A stretch of DNA of 64,000 nucleotides from the NCBI GenBank assembly GCA_963725395.1, contig CAVRYH010000013.1, positions 579,288 to 643,287 of the forward strand, in the 5' to 3' direction. The stretch is from Bog-756 sp963725395. GTDB lineage: Bacteria > Actinomycetota > Acidimicrobiia > Acidimicrobiales > RAAP-2. A model generated the notes under the pieces. The model did no database searches and was not told the DNA's origin. It was given only the letters and a program-made list of their open reading frames with translations. A program made the position numbers and the translations under genes. This document shows, piece by piece, positions 1 through 9,260 of this stretch (position 1 is its first letter; each line of letters starts with the position of its first letter).

Positions 1-1
1 G

Positions 2-268
2 GTGGTGGCGACCGCCGCCGGCGCCATCCCCGAGGTGGTCGGGGACGGTGCCGTCCTGGTCGACCCGACCGACGCGGACGGGTTGGCCGCGGCGTTGAGC
101 GCTGTGCTCGAGGACGGGACGTCGGTGGACGATCTGGTGGCCAGGGGAACCCGGCGGAGCAGGGCGTTCAGTTGGGAATCGTGCGCCGCAGGCCTGGTCG
201 CCCTCTACGGTGACGCCCGGGCGGCGGGCCCCGGCCGGACGGCGGGCCCGGTGAGCCGTGGAGGCTGA
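2..268 (+). CDS. glycosyltransferase family 4, C-terminal fragment (5' end outside window)
   Basis: The frame is open from the first bases, so the start lies upstream and only the last 88 residues are visible. The fragment reads like the end of a GT-B fold glycosyltransferase: an ATAAGAIPEVVGDGAVLVDP stretch (the nucleotide-sugar-binding lobe after the E-x7-E motif), then helices and a terminal FSWESCAAGLVALY helix. Such enzymes transfer a sugar from an NDP-sugar to a growing glycan at the cytoplasmic face of the membrane. The stop overlaps the next glycosyltransferase start by 11 bp, so the two are probably co-transcribed. Donor and acceptor cannot be told. Confidence 0.75.
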   Translation: MVATAAGAIPEVVGDGAVLVDPTDADGLAAALSAVLEDGTSVDDLVARGTRRSRAFSWESCAAGLVALYGDARAAGPGRTAGPVSRGG

Positions 269-1382
269 GCCTGTGCGCGTGGAGCTGATGGTCCAACAGC
301 TGCGCCGGAAGGCGTCGGGCGGCATCGGCACCTACGTGCAGGGACTGATCCAGGGACTGCACGCCCTCGACCCCGAGGAGCGTCCCCACGTGGAGATGGT
401 GGCCAGCCGGCCGCCGCCGGCCCGGAGCGGCCCCGACCCGCTGGAAGCCCTCGGCTTCCCCCTGCACAGCTCGGCCCTGCCCGGGCCCATGCTCACCCGG
501 GCCTGGGACCACGGACTGGTGCGAGCCGGGGCCGGGTTCGACGTCGTCCACTCCACCTCGGTGGCCACGCTCGAGCCCGGGAATGCGTCGCTGGTCGCCA
601 CCATCCACGACCTGTTGTGGCGACGGGTCCCCGGTGCCTATCCGGCGAGGGGCAGGAAGTGGCACGAGGCGGCCCTCCAGCGCGCGCTCCGGCGCGCCGA
701 CCGGTTCGTGGTCCCGGCCGACGTGGTGGCCAACGACCTCCGCCAGGCCGGTGCACCCCAGCACGCCATCACGGTGATCCCGATGGGCTCCGACCACCTT
801 CCGCCGCCGGACCTCGACGCCGGCGCGGCGCTGCTCGAGCGGATGGGGGTCCACGGCCCGTTCCTCCTCAGCGTCGGGACACGCGAGCCGCGCAAGAACC
901 TGACCCGCCTGATCGAGGCCTACGGCCACATCCGGGGCGCGTTGCCTGAACCGTGGCCGCTCGTGCTGGTCGGGCCGTCGGGGTGGGGCGAGCGGATCGA
1001 ACCCCACCCCGGGGTGGTGATGACCGGGCTCATCTCACCGACCGAGTTGTCCGCTCTGTACACCACCACCCGGTTGCTGGCCTATGTCCCGCTGATCGAG
1101 GGGTTCGGGCTGCCGCCGGTGGAGGCGATGTCGTTCGGTGCGCCGGTCGTGGCCAGTCCGCTGCCGAGCACGGCCGGGGCGGCATTCGAAGTCGATCCCC
1201 GGAGTGTGGACGCCATCGCCGACGGGCTCCTCCGGGTGGCGGTCGACGAGGGGGTGCGCAACCGCCTGCGGGCGGCGGGGACGAAGAGGTCGGACCAGCT
1301 GACCTGGGCGTCGATCGCCCGCCGGCACCTGGCCGTCTGGAACGAGGCCGCCGCCTCGGCGCGGGGGGCCAGGGATGGCTGA
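258..1382 (+). CDS. glycosyltransferase family 4 (GT-B fold)
   Basis: A 374-residue GT4-type glycosyltransferase, full length for the family. The N-terminal lobe starts with a glycine-rich GGIGTYVQGL loop. The C-terminal lobe carries SVGTREPRKNLTRLIEAY (start of the donor-binding domain) and EGFGLPPVEAMSFGAPVVAS, the E-x7-E motif that contacts the nucleotide-sugar. No signal peptide or membrane segment is visible, so it is probably cytoplasmic or membrane-associated. The GTG at 258 overlaps the previous gene by 11 bp; a GTG at 273 is an alternative. The end overlaps the next glycosyltransferase by 8 bp. With its neighbours it looks like part of a surface polysaccharide operon; the sugar transferred is unknown. 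Confidence 0.85.
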   Translation: MEAEPVRVELMVQQLRRKASGGIGTYVQGLIQGLHALDPEERPHVEMVASRPPPARSGPDPLEALGFPLHSSALPGPMLTRAWDHGLVRAGAGFDVVHSTSVATLEPGNASLVATIHDLLWRRVPGAYPARGRKWHEAALQRALRRADRFVVPADVVANDLRQAGAPQHAITVIPMGSDHLPPPDLDAGAALLERMGVHGPFLLSVGTREPRKNLTRLIEAYGHIRGALPEPWPLVLVGPSGWGERIEPHPGVVMTGLISPTELSALYTTTRLLAYVPLIEGFGLPPVEAMSFGAPVVASPLPSTAGAAFEVDPRSVDAIADGLLRVAVDEGVRNRLRAAGTKRSDQLTWASIARRHLAVWNEAAASARGARDG

Positions 1383-2568
1383 GGACCGCCTGGTGCTGTC
1401 CCTCGACGTGACGGCGGTCCCCGCCCGACCGGTCGGGGCGGGCCAGTACACGCTGCAGCTCGGTTCCGCCCTCGCCGAACGGCCGGATGTCGATCTCGTC
1501 GTTGTGGCCCGCACCGCCGACGCCGGGCGCTGGCGGGCGGTGGCGCCGGGGGCGGCGTTGGAGGCGGTGGCGCCCGGGCCACGCCCGCTGCGGCTGCTCT
1601 GGGAGCAGGCCCGTCTGCCCGCCCTGCTGGCCGCCCGTCAGGTCGACGTCCACCACGGTCCGCACTACACCATGCCCGAGCGCGCCTCCGTCCCGGCCGT
1701 CGTGACCGTGCACGACCTCAGCTTCTTCGAGGCGCCGGACTGGCACAAACGGTCCAAGGTGCTCCTGTTCCGGCGGGCGATCGCCGTGGCCGCCCGGAGG
1801 GCGGCGGCGGTGGTGTGCCCGAGTCGCGTCACCGCCGAGGAGCTCCATCGTTGGTGCGAGCCGACCGCCGAGGTCTTCGTCGCCCACCACGGCGTCGACA
1901 CCCATCGGTTCCGGCCCTACGAGCCCGAGCCCGGCACCGACACCCCGCTGCTGGCCGGGATCGACCGACGGTTGGTCGACGGGCGACCCTTTCTGGTCTT
2001 CGTCGGGACCATGGAACCGAGGAAGGACGTGCCGTCGCTGGTCACCGCGTTCGCCCGGGCCTCCCGGAGCCACGACGACGCGCTGCTGGTGCTGGTGGGG
2101 GGAGCCGGCTGGGGAGGGCCCGATGTCGACCGGGCCGTCGCCTCCTCGGGGGCCGCCTCGCGCGTCGTCCGCACCGGCTACGTCCCCGACGGTGCCGTCC
2201 CCGCGTTGCTGCGGTCGGCCAGGGCCGCCGTCTACCCCGCGCTCTACGAGGGGTTCGGCCTGCCGGCCCTCGAGGCGCTGGCTTGCGGCACCCCGCTGAT
2301 CACCACCTCGGGCACGGCCATGGAGGAGGTGGCGGGCGACGCCGCGGTGCTGGTGCGACCCGGGGACGTCGCCGGCCTGACCGGGGCGGTCGAGGCGGCA
2401 CTGGCCGAGGAAGTGTCTCCCGGACCCGAAGGGCGACGCCGGCGGGGCCTCGAGATCGCCGCCGCCCACACCTGGGCCGCCAGTGCGCAACGGCACATGG
2501 AGGCCTACCGGTTCGCCGCCGGGGACGCTCGAGCGGACCAGGATGATGCCCCCTCGACCAGCCAGTAG
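1375..2568 (+). CDS. glycosyltransferase family 4 (mannosyltransferase-like)
   Basis: A 397-residue GT4 enzyme similar in layout to the upstream gene. It shows the N-lobe loop RPVGAGQYTLQLGSAL, a VDVHHGPHYTMPE stretch, the C-lobe opening FVGTMEPRKDVPSLV and the donor motif EGFGLPALEALACGTPLITT. The ATG at 1375 overlaps the preceding stop by 8 bp, a spacing that suggests translational coupling. Three consecutive GT4 genes followed by a GDP-sugar-type epimerase/reductase suggest assembly of a mannose- or deoxyhexose-containing glycan. That substrate assignment is inference from context only. Confidence 0.85.
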   Translation: MAEDRLVLSLDVTAVPARPVGAGQYTLQLGSALAERPDVDLVVVARTADAGRWRAVAPGAALEAVAPGPRPLRLLWEQARLPALLAARQVDVHHGPHYTMPERASVPAVVTVHDLSFFEAPDWHKRSKVLLFRRAIAVAARRAAAVVCPSRVTAEELHRWCEPTAEVFVAHHGVDTHRFRPYEPEPGTDTPLLAGIDRRLVDGRPFLVFVGTMEPRKDVPSLVTAFARASRSHDDALLVLVGGAGWGGPDVDRAVASSGAASRVVRTGYVPDGAVPALLRSARAAVYPALYEGFGLPALEALACGTPLITTSGTAMEEVAGDAAVLVRPGDVAGLTGAVEAALAEEVSPGPEGRRRRGLEIAAAHTWAASAQRHMEAYRFAAGDARADQDDAPSTSQ

Positions 2569-2571
2569 GGT
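2566..2571 (+). promoter_or_regulatory. leaderless-type -10 element TAGGGT
   Basis: TAGGGT ends 8 nt before the GTG at 2580 and there is no Shine-Dalgarno sequence in front of that GTG. The first three bases are also the stop codon of the upstream glycosyltransferase. The spacing fits a transcript that begins at or next to the start codon. Confidence 0.45.
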
Positions 2572-2579
2572 GACCCGTC

Positions 2580-3479
2580 GTGCGCTCCCTCATCACCGGC
2601 GGCCGTGGGTTCGTGGGCAACTGGCTCGCCGACCATCTCCGTGAGTCCGGCGACCAGGTCGTCGTGATCGACCGGGAGGTCGACGTCACCGATCCCGAGG
2701 CCCTGCTGGTGGCCGTGACCGCCGCCGCCCCCGATGCCATCTACCATCTGGCGGCCCTGACCCACGTCGGCCAGTCGTGGGACGAACCGCTCCGGGTCCT
2801 CGAGGTCAACGTCATCGGCACCGGAGCCGTCCTGGCCGCAGCGAGGCGGTGCGGCACCGATCCGAGGGTCTTGGTCACCAGCTCGGCCGAAGTCTACGGA
2901 GCGGTGACCGACCCGGCCCGGCTCCCGCTCACCGAGGAGTCGCCGACCGCCCCGCTGACGCCCTATGCGGCCAGCAAACTGGCCGCCGAGGCCCTGATCG
3001 CCCAGGCCTGGCTGGGCCACGGCCAACACGTGATCACCGTCCGCCCGTTCAATCACATCGGTCCCGGTCAGAGCCCCAACTTCGCCGTGCCCGCCCTGGC
3101 GAAGAGGATCGTCGAGGCCGACGTCCGCGGGACGCCGACGATCAAGGTCGGGAACCTGTCGGCCCGCCGTGACTTCACCGACGTGCGGGACGTGGTCCGC
3201 GCCTACCGGCTCCTCATCGAGTCGGGGGAGGCGGGCACGGTCTACAACGTGTGCTCGGGGCTCGACGTGTCGATCCGCGAGATCGCCGACCGGCTCCTCG
3301 GTCTGGCCGGGACCTCCCTCGAGTTCGAGGTCGACCCCGCCCTGGTCCGACCGGTCGAGGTCCCGGTGCTCCGCGGCGACCCGGGCCGACTGGCCAAGGC
3401 CACCGGGTGGAGGCCCGAGGTGCCGCTGGAGCAGACTCTGGCCGACGTGCTCGCCTACTGGCGCCGCGAGACGGGTTGA
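2580..3479 (+). CDS. NAD(P)-dependent epimerase/dehydratase (GDP-6-deoxy-hexulose reductase-like)
   Basis: A 299-residue extended short-chain dehydrogenase. It has the N-terminal Rossmann motif GGRGFVG at about residues 7-13, a Ser in VTSSAEVYG and the catalytic YxxxK as YAASK near residue 125. The ITVRPFNHIGPGQ stretch and overall length resemble GDP-4-keto-6-deoxymannose reductases (Rmd) and related GDP-mannose-modifying enzymes. It would reduce or epimerise a nucleotide sugar for the adjacent glycosyltransferases. GTG 2580 is chosen because the Rossmann strand starts immediately after it and a TANNNT element sits 8 nt upstream. Exact substrate is uncertain. Confidence 0.8.
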   Translation: MRSLITGGRGFVGNWLADHLRESGDQVVVIDREVDVTDPEALLVAVTAAAPDAIYHLAALTHVGQSWDEPLRVLEVNVIGTGAVLAAARRCGTDPRVLVTSSAEVYGAVTDPARLPLTEESPTAPLTPYAASKLAAEALIAQAWLGHGQHVITVRPFNHIGPGQSPNFAVPALAKRIVEADVRGTPTIKVGNLSARRDFTDVRDVVRAYRLLIESGEAGTVYNVCSGLDVSIREIADRLLGLAGTSLEFEVDPALVRPVEVPVLRGDPGRLAKATGWRPEVPLEQTLADVLAYWRRETG

Positions 3480-3495
3480 CCAGCGGCCCGGTCCC

Positions 3496-3538
3496 GAAAC
3501 GAGGATCGGCCCGCCGGAAGCGGACCGATCCTCGTTTC
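3496..3538. terminator. bidirectional hairpin terminator
   Basis: A perfect 14-bp inverted repeat (3496-3509 with 3525-3538, 15-nt loop) begins 17 nt after the epimerase stop and also lies beyond the end of the convergent gene at 3609. The arms begin GAAAC and end GTTTC, so a short T- or A-tract is read from either side. It can terminate both converging transcripts. Confidence 0.8.
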
Positions 3539-3608
3539 ACTGGTCTTGCGCGACCGATCCGGCCGCATCCGAGCCGACGCCGCCGCGGGAGGCGGTGCGG
3601 CCCGCCGG

Positions 3609-4040
3609 TCAGGCCACGGCGCTGGGCCTGCGGCTCCGGATCTGGGCCCGGGCCTCCTTGGCCTGGACATGAGCCTGCTTGGCCAGGTCACGAGCCTGGG
3701 TGGGCAGGCGGTCCTCCAGGGGGGCGACCGCCGTCTCCAGGCGCTCGATGATCTCCTCGAACCGCTCCATCAGATTCTCGACGGTGGTGTCGACCGTCCG
3801 GAGGGTGTCGCTCAGATCGGTGCGCACCGAGGCGACCCGGGTGTCGAACTCGGACTTGGGGTCCGACAGGCGCTTGAGCAGCTCCTGGCGCTGCACCTGG
3901 ATCTGCTGGTAGCCGAGCACGCCGGCCCCGATGACCACGTAGGCGGCATCCTTGGCGACGGCACTGACGTCCTTCGCCGCCTTGGTGAGGTCGGTGTTGA
4001 TCTCGGGCACCTTCACCTCGGGCTTCTTGATGGTTGGCAT
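3609..4040 (-). CDS. small helical/coiled-coil protein with one hydrophobic segment (function unknown)
   Basis: A 143-residue protein starting MPTIKKPEVKVPEIN. A hydrophobic stretch (AYVVIGAGVLGY, about residues 32-43) is followed by a long charged helix rich in Glu, Arg, Lys and Gln with heptad character, and a basic Arg/Lys/Ala tail. The architecture recalls mycobacterial heparin-binding-hemagglutinin-type or apolipoprotein-like helical proteins, but I do not recognise the family. The start at 4040 is set by an AGGAGA Shine-Dalgarno directly upstream; longer readings of this frame would run through the promoter. It converges with the epimerase across a strong terminator and diverges from the GT2 gene. 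Confidence 0.75.
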   Translation of the reverse strand: MPTIKKPEVKVPEINTDLTKAAKDVSAVAKDAAYVVIGAGVLGYQQIQVQRQELLKRLSDPKSEFDTRVASVRTDLSDTLRTVDTTVENLMERFEEIIERLETAVAPLEDRLPTQARDLAKQAHVQAKEARAQIRSRRPSAVA

Positions 4041-4146
4041 GGTCTCTCCTTGTGCTTCCTCTGCCGGGGGACCCGGTCTCGGTGATCTGCTCGCTCGGCC
4101 CCCGGCCGGAACCGGTGGTCGACTCGTCTTGGTCAACGTCGTTGAG

Positions 4147-4179
4147 TGCAACTGTATTCCTTCTGTTAAACAGTTGCAA
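4147..4179 (-). promoter_or_regulatory. sigma70-type promoter with embedded 9-bp inverted repeat
   Basis: Read on the minus strand, TTGCAA (4179-4174) and TACAGT (4156-4151) are separated by exactly 17 nt, a good -35/-10 pair for the gene starting at 4040, giving a leader of roughly 100 nt. A perfect 9-bp inverted repeat, TGCAACTGT (4147-4155) and ACAGTTGCA (4170-4178), spans the whole promoter and could be an operator. It lies in a locally A+T-rich island. Confidence 0.55.
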
Positions 4180-4264
4180 GCACCACGTCGCCTCCGCAGA
4201 GTCGCCCCTTGTGAGCTGGGAAGACACCGCGGGGCGGTTTCGGCCCGATAGCCTCTGACCCCTG

Positions 4265-7200
4265 ATGGACACACTGGCACCGCCGGTCGTCGCCGTCGTC
4301 GTCGCCCACGATCCTGGTCCGTGGTTCGAAGAGACGCTGGCTTCGTTCGCCACACAGGAGTACGCGGAGCTCTCGATCCTGGTCCTCGACGCCGCCAGCG
4401 AGCAGGAGCTGGCACCACGGGTGGCGGCCGTGCTACCCACCGCGTACGTACGGCGATTCGAGGAGAACCGCGGGTTCGCCGCCACGGTCAACGAGGTGGG
4501 GGAGATGGTGGACGGTGCCGCCTACTACCTGCTCTGCCACGACGACGTGGCCCTGTACCCCGACACGATCGCCCTCCTGGTCGAAGAGGCGTTCCGTTCC
4601 AATGCCGGCATCGTCTCGCCCAAGGAGGTCAGCTGGGACGACCCCGAGCGGCTGATCCACGTGGGGATGACCGTGGACAAGGGGGGCTCGGTCGTGGACC
4701 GCGTCCAACCCGACGAGATCGACCACGGCCAGCACGACGCGGTGCGCGACGTGTTCGTCGCGCCGGGCGGCGCCACGCTGGTTCGGGTCGACCTGTTCGA
4801 CGAGCTGGGCGGCTTCGACCCGGCCATCGTGGCCATGGGCGAGGACCTCGACTTGAGCTGGAGGGCCCAGGTGGTGGGCGCACGGATCATCGTGGCCCCC
4901 GACGCCCGGATCCGTCACCGGGAGGAGTTGGCCGGGGGCTCCCGCCCGGTCGATCCGTCGCTCATCGGCGCGGATGGGTCGGCGGGCTCGACCCGCACCC
5001 CGACACTCCAGGAGCTCCAGCGGCGCCATGAGCTCCTGGCCGTCCTCAAGTGCTACGGCCCGGGCCACCTCTTGTGGATCGTCCCCCAGGTGTTTGTGCT
5101 GGCTGTCGGCGAGGTGGTCGTGGCCGAACTCGCCGGCAACCGGTCCCGCTCCCGGGCGGTGGTGCGGGCGTGGCGGTGGAACCTCGGTCGCCTGGGGGTG
5201 ATCAGGGCCCAGCGCAAGGTACTGAAGGCCCATCGCCGCCTGGCCGACAAGGAGATCAGGCTGCTCCAGGTGGGCGGCAGTGCCCGGCTCTCGACCTACG
5301 GCCGACGGTTCTTCCAGCACGGCTTCCACGGTGCCCATGACGATGAACTGGTCGACGACGAGGCGTGGGTACCCGCCGCGTCCGCCGCCATCGCCGCCGA
5401 CCAGGCCCCGGCCGACCGGGCCCGGGGCAGGGTGAGCGGGAGAGTCCGGGTCGGGGCCTGGGTCGTCGCCGCCGTCATCGTGGCCATCGGGTCCCGAGGG
5501 GTCATCGGTGGGCGACTCCCCGCGGTGGGCCAGTTCACCCCCTTCCCGGGGTGGGTCGCCACCTGGTCGCAGTTCTTCGGAGGGTGGCACCCCTCGGGGG
5601 TGGGCACCACGGCACCGGCCACACCGGCCCTCGCCCTGTCCGGTCTGGTCGGGACCGTGTTGCTGGGTGCGATGGGATTGACCCAGAAGCTCTTGGTCTT
5701 CGCCTGCGTCCCCCTCGGGGCGTGGGGGGCGGCACGCCTGTTGCGGCCGTTCGGCTCCCGAGCGCGCCGCCCTGGTCACCGGCCTGGCCTACCTCGCCAT
5801 GGCCCTGCCGTACAACGCAATCGCGCTCGGACGCTGGGGGGCCCTCGCCGTGTACGCCGGGGCGCCGTGGATCCTGGCCCGGCTGTTCCGGGCTACCGGC
5901 ACCGCCCCTTACGCTCGGCCCGACGCCGCCCGGGGCGGTCACCCCGTCCTCCGGGCGATGCTGGCACTCGGCGTGATCGAGGCGGTCCTTGTCTCCTTCG
6001 TGCCGGCGGCGGCCATCGTGGTCGTGGTGGCCGCGCTCGCCCTGTTGGTGTCCTCTGCGATCGGCAGGGACTGGCGCTCCACACGGCGGGCCGTCGGCCT
6101 GGCGGTCGGGTCCACACTGGTGACGGCTGTTCTCTGCCTGCCCTGGCTGATCGGCGTGGTCTGGGCCGGGGGCGGTGCCGTGTCCGTGTTCGGGGTGCCG
6201 ATCCCCGCCTCGCAAGCGGCGTCGTGGGGATCGCTCCTGCGCTTCGCCGCCGGGCCGATCGGTGCCTCGCCCCTGGCTTGGGGATTCGCTGTCGCCGCGT
6301 TGGTCCCTCTACTCCTGGCCCGCGGGGAGCGGTTCTCCTGGGCGGTCCGCCTCTGGACGATCGCGCTGGTCTTTTGGATCATGGCCTGGGCCACCGGCCG
6401 GGGGTGGACCGGCAGTCTGGCCATCGACCCACTGGTGCTGTTGGGCCCCGCCGCGGTGGCGATCGCCGCCTCGATCGGCCTCGGCATCGCCGCCTTCGAG
6501 GAGGACCTGCGGACGGTCACCTTCGGGTGGCGCCAGATCGTGGTGGTGCTGGCGTCGATCATGGCTATCGCCGGCTCTCTCCCCACGCTCGTCTCGGCGC
6601 TACCGGGCCGGTGGGACCTCCCGATCAACGACTTCAGCCAGTCCGTGTCGTGGATGCCGGCCAAGGCGTCCTCGGGGGCGTTCCGGGTGCTGTGGCTCGG
6701 GGACACCCGGTCGCTGAACCAGGGCTCCTGGAGCGCCGGTGACGGCCTGGCCTATGCCACTTCGGAGGACGGTGCACCCGACGCCCGCTGGCTGTGGAAC
6801 GCGGCGAGCCCCGGCCCCGCCGACGGGCTGGCCTCGTCGGTGAACGAGGCCATCCAGGGCCGGACCAACCAGTTGGGGAGGATGCTGGCCCCGGCGGGCG
6901 TGCGCTACGTCGCCCTCCTCACCTCGCTCGCCCCCGAGATCAGCGGGGAGCAGAGTCCCGAGCAGTACCCGGTCCCCGCCGGGCTGGCCTTGGCGCTGGC
7001 CGACCAACTCGACCTCGAGCCCGTCGTGTCGGGCAGCGGGATCACCGTCTACGCCAACACGGCCTGGATCCCGGAGCGGGCCGTGGTGCCCGGGAAGTCA
7101 CCGGTGGTCACCGCCCGTGGAACACCCGGTGCCCTGGCCGGCACCCCGGGCACACCCATCGTCCCCGGGGCCGTCCCCGTGCTGGCGGGTGCACCGGCCT

Positions 7201-7598
7201 CACGTTCCTACCGCGGCCCGGTGCCGGTGGGCACAGTGCTCACCGCACTGGCCCCGGCCGGGCGTTGGACCCTGGTGGAACCGGACGGCGCGACCGTCCC
7301 GAGCCGAGCGTCGTTCGGATGGGCCGGCAGCTACCGAGTCACAGCTGCCGGCGTCAACACCCTGCGCTTCGGAGGCGGGGCACTCGTGCCGCTCACCTGG
7401 CTCTACACGGTCGCCATCTGGCTGGTGGCGGTCGCCCTGCTCCTCGGCCGTCGCCCGACCGCCGGTTGGTGGCGCCGGCGCATCGGCCGGGACCGGTCAG
7501 CGGCCGGACCCGGTGACGCCACCGAGCCCACCGACCCACCGGTCGTCGGGCCGGCGGAGACCGCCCCGTCCGCCGACCATGTCGGGGTGCGCCCGTGA
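4265..7598 (+). CDS. GT2 glycosyltransferase fused to a multi-pass membrane domain (frameshifted in this sequence)
   Basis: Read through one frame break this is a protein of about 1,110 residues. The N-terminal GT-A domain has NRGFAATVNEVG, the metal-binding HDDV at residues 92-95 and GEDLDLSWRAQ near 192-202, all typical of GT2. From about residue 390 it becomes strongly hydrophobic with many membrane segments, the last being LTWLYTVAIWLVAVALLLG near the C-terminus. The frame breaks at the CCC run 5757-5759: one C fewer joins FGS to ERAALVTG and keeps homology-like sequence continuous to 7598. Such large GT2 proteins paired with DUF5719 genes occur near manB in actinobacteria and probably build envelope glycan. 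A sequence error is more likely than a pseudogene because both halves show normal codon use. Confidence 0.8.
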
Positions 7599-9130
7599 CG
7601 GCACCCGACGAGCCCCGAGTTGGGCCCACAGGAGAGGAGGGGGTCGTGACCCCGGTCGGTCCGAGCCGTGCGCTGCCACCGTCGGGCCGGTTGCGGCGGA
7701 CCACCGAGGACCCGGTCCCTCGGCGGGTCGTGGCCGTCGTTACCCCGGTGGCCGTCGTGGTCGTGGTGGCGGTGATCGCCGCCCTGTTTCCGCCCTCGTC
7801 GGCCGCCCCCGCCCCGGGGGTGTTCGACGGGGTGGCCGTCCCCCCCGGTGGGGCCTACTCGTCGTCAGCCTTCTGCGCCGCGGGATCGGGGACCGCGGCG
7901 GCGACCACCATCACCCTGACCAACTCGACCCCCCACCCGGTGACCGGGACGATGACCTCGGTGGCGCCGGCACCGTCGTCGGGCGCGGTCCCGACGGTGT
8001 CGCGTACCGTCTCGGTCCCGGCTCTCGGCAGTGCGGCCGTCGACCCCGCGTCCGGGCTACCCGCGGGCGACGACGCCACCTCGTTCGTGTTCGCCGGCGG
8101 AGGCGTCGTGGCCGACCAGGTGGTATCGGGTCCCACCGGCTGGTCCATGGCCCCCTGTGCGTCGGAGACCTCGACCCAGTGGTCGTTCGCCGGCGGTTCC
8201 ACCACCTCGGGCAACACGCTCACCCTCTCGCTGTTCAATCCCAGCGGGACCGAGGCGGTGGTCAACGTCTCCTTCCTCACCGCCGACGGAATCGTCGAGC
8301 CCCAGACCTATCAGGGGCTCGTGGTGCCGCCCGGCCAGCTCGTCGAGGAGAACGTGGGCGACTACGTGCAGAACGACTCGGCCATCGGGACGCTTGTGGC
8401 CTCCCAGTCGGGCACGGTGGTCTCCACCGAGTTCCAGCAGTGGTCCACGGGGACGTCCGCCGGCCTCTCCCTCCAGCTGGGCTCGCCGGCGCTGGCCTCC
8501 ACCTGGCGGTTCGCCCAGACCACCGTGCTGCCCACGTCGACCGTCGCCTTCACGCTGGCCAACCCGGCGAGCACGGCGGTGAGCGCCACCATCTCCCTGG
8601 GTCTCGTGGCGGGCACGGTGGTCCCGAGGCGGCTGGTCGTTCCGCCGCTCTCGACAGCGGTCTTCGAGGCGTCGGGTTCGCCGGGGCTGCCCAAGCAGGT
8701 CCCCTACTCGGTCACCGTCACGTCCAGCGCCCCGATCGACGTCGGGCGTTCGGTGGAGGCGCCCCCGGGGGCGACCCCACCGCTGTGGGGATCCTCCCCG
8801 GGGGCCAGCACCCTGGCCGACCGGTGGCTGGTGCCCGGTCCCGGCGTCCCGAGCGCCCCCGGGACGGCCGACGCCACGGTGACCAGCCTGGCGGTGGCCA
8901 ATCCCGGGCCGTCGGTGGCGCGGGTGGTGGTGGGCGTGCTCGGCTCGGCCCGGCCCGCCGCCGTGGTCATGGTCGCCGCCGGTCGTCTGACGGTCCTCGG
9001 ACCCGCCGTCGTGGGTGGCCTGGCCGTCCACGTCGTGTCCTCCGACGTGCCCGTGACCGTCGAGCTGGACAGTGGGCCCTCGGGCTCCCCGGGCGTGGTG
9101 TCGAGCTCGGGGTTCCCCTTCGTCGGCTAG
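7595..9130 (+). CDS. DUF5719 family membrane-anchored extracytoplasmic protein
   Basis: A 511-residue protein. A basic cytoplasmic head (about 50 residues) is followed by one hydrophobic anchor (VVAVVTPVAVVVVVAVIAAL, about residues 49-68). The long remainder is rich in Ser, Thr, Gly and Val with repeated beta-strand-like patterns (TTITLTNSTPHPVTGTM, TLTLSLFNPSGTEAVVNVSF, TVAFTLANPASTAVSATISL) typical of DUF5719 proteins. Its start overlaps the GT2 gene stop by 4 bp (GTGA), so the two are coupled. This pairing is a recurrent actinobacterial arrangement and suggests a role in export or assembly of the glycan made by the GT2 protein. No catalytic motif is visible. Confidence 0.7.
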   Translation: MTAPDEPRVGPTGEEGVVTPVGPSRALPPSGRLRRTTEDPVPRRVVAVVTPVAVVVVVAVIAALFPPSSAAPAPGVFDGVAVPPGGAYSSSAFCAAGSGTAAATTITLTNSTPHPVTGTMTSVAPAPSSGAVPTVSRTVSVPALGSAAVDPASGLPAGDDATSFVFAGGGVVADQVVSGPTGWSMAPCASETSTQWSFAGGSTTSGNTLTLSLFNPSGTEAVVNVSFLTADGIVEPQTYQGLVVPPGQLVEENVGDYVQNDSAIGTLVASQSGTVVSTEFQQWSTGTSAGLSLQLGSPALASTWRFAQTTVLPTSTVAFTLANPASTAVSATISLGLVAGTVVPRRLVVPPLSTAVFEASGSPGLPKQVPYSVTVTSSAPIDVGRSVEAPPGATPPLWGSSPGASTLADRWLVPGPGVPSAPGTADATVTSLAVANPGPSVARVVVGVLGSARPAAVVMVAAGRLTVLGPAVVGGLAVHVVSSDVPVTVELDSGPSGSPGVVSSSGFPFVG

Positions 9131-9260
9131 CCCCCGCACGGTCGCACGGTCGAACCAAAGGGGCGACATCGCCAGCCGTGTGCGGCGGCACTGACGGTCG
9201 CCGCACCCGACAGCGATGACGCGCGGTGTGTACTGTTGACGGCACCAGAGAGGAGTCGCC

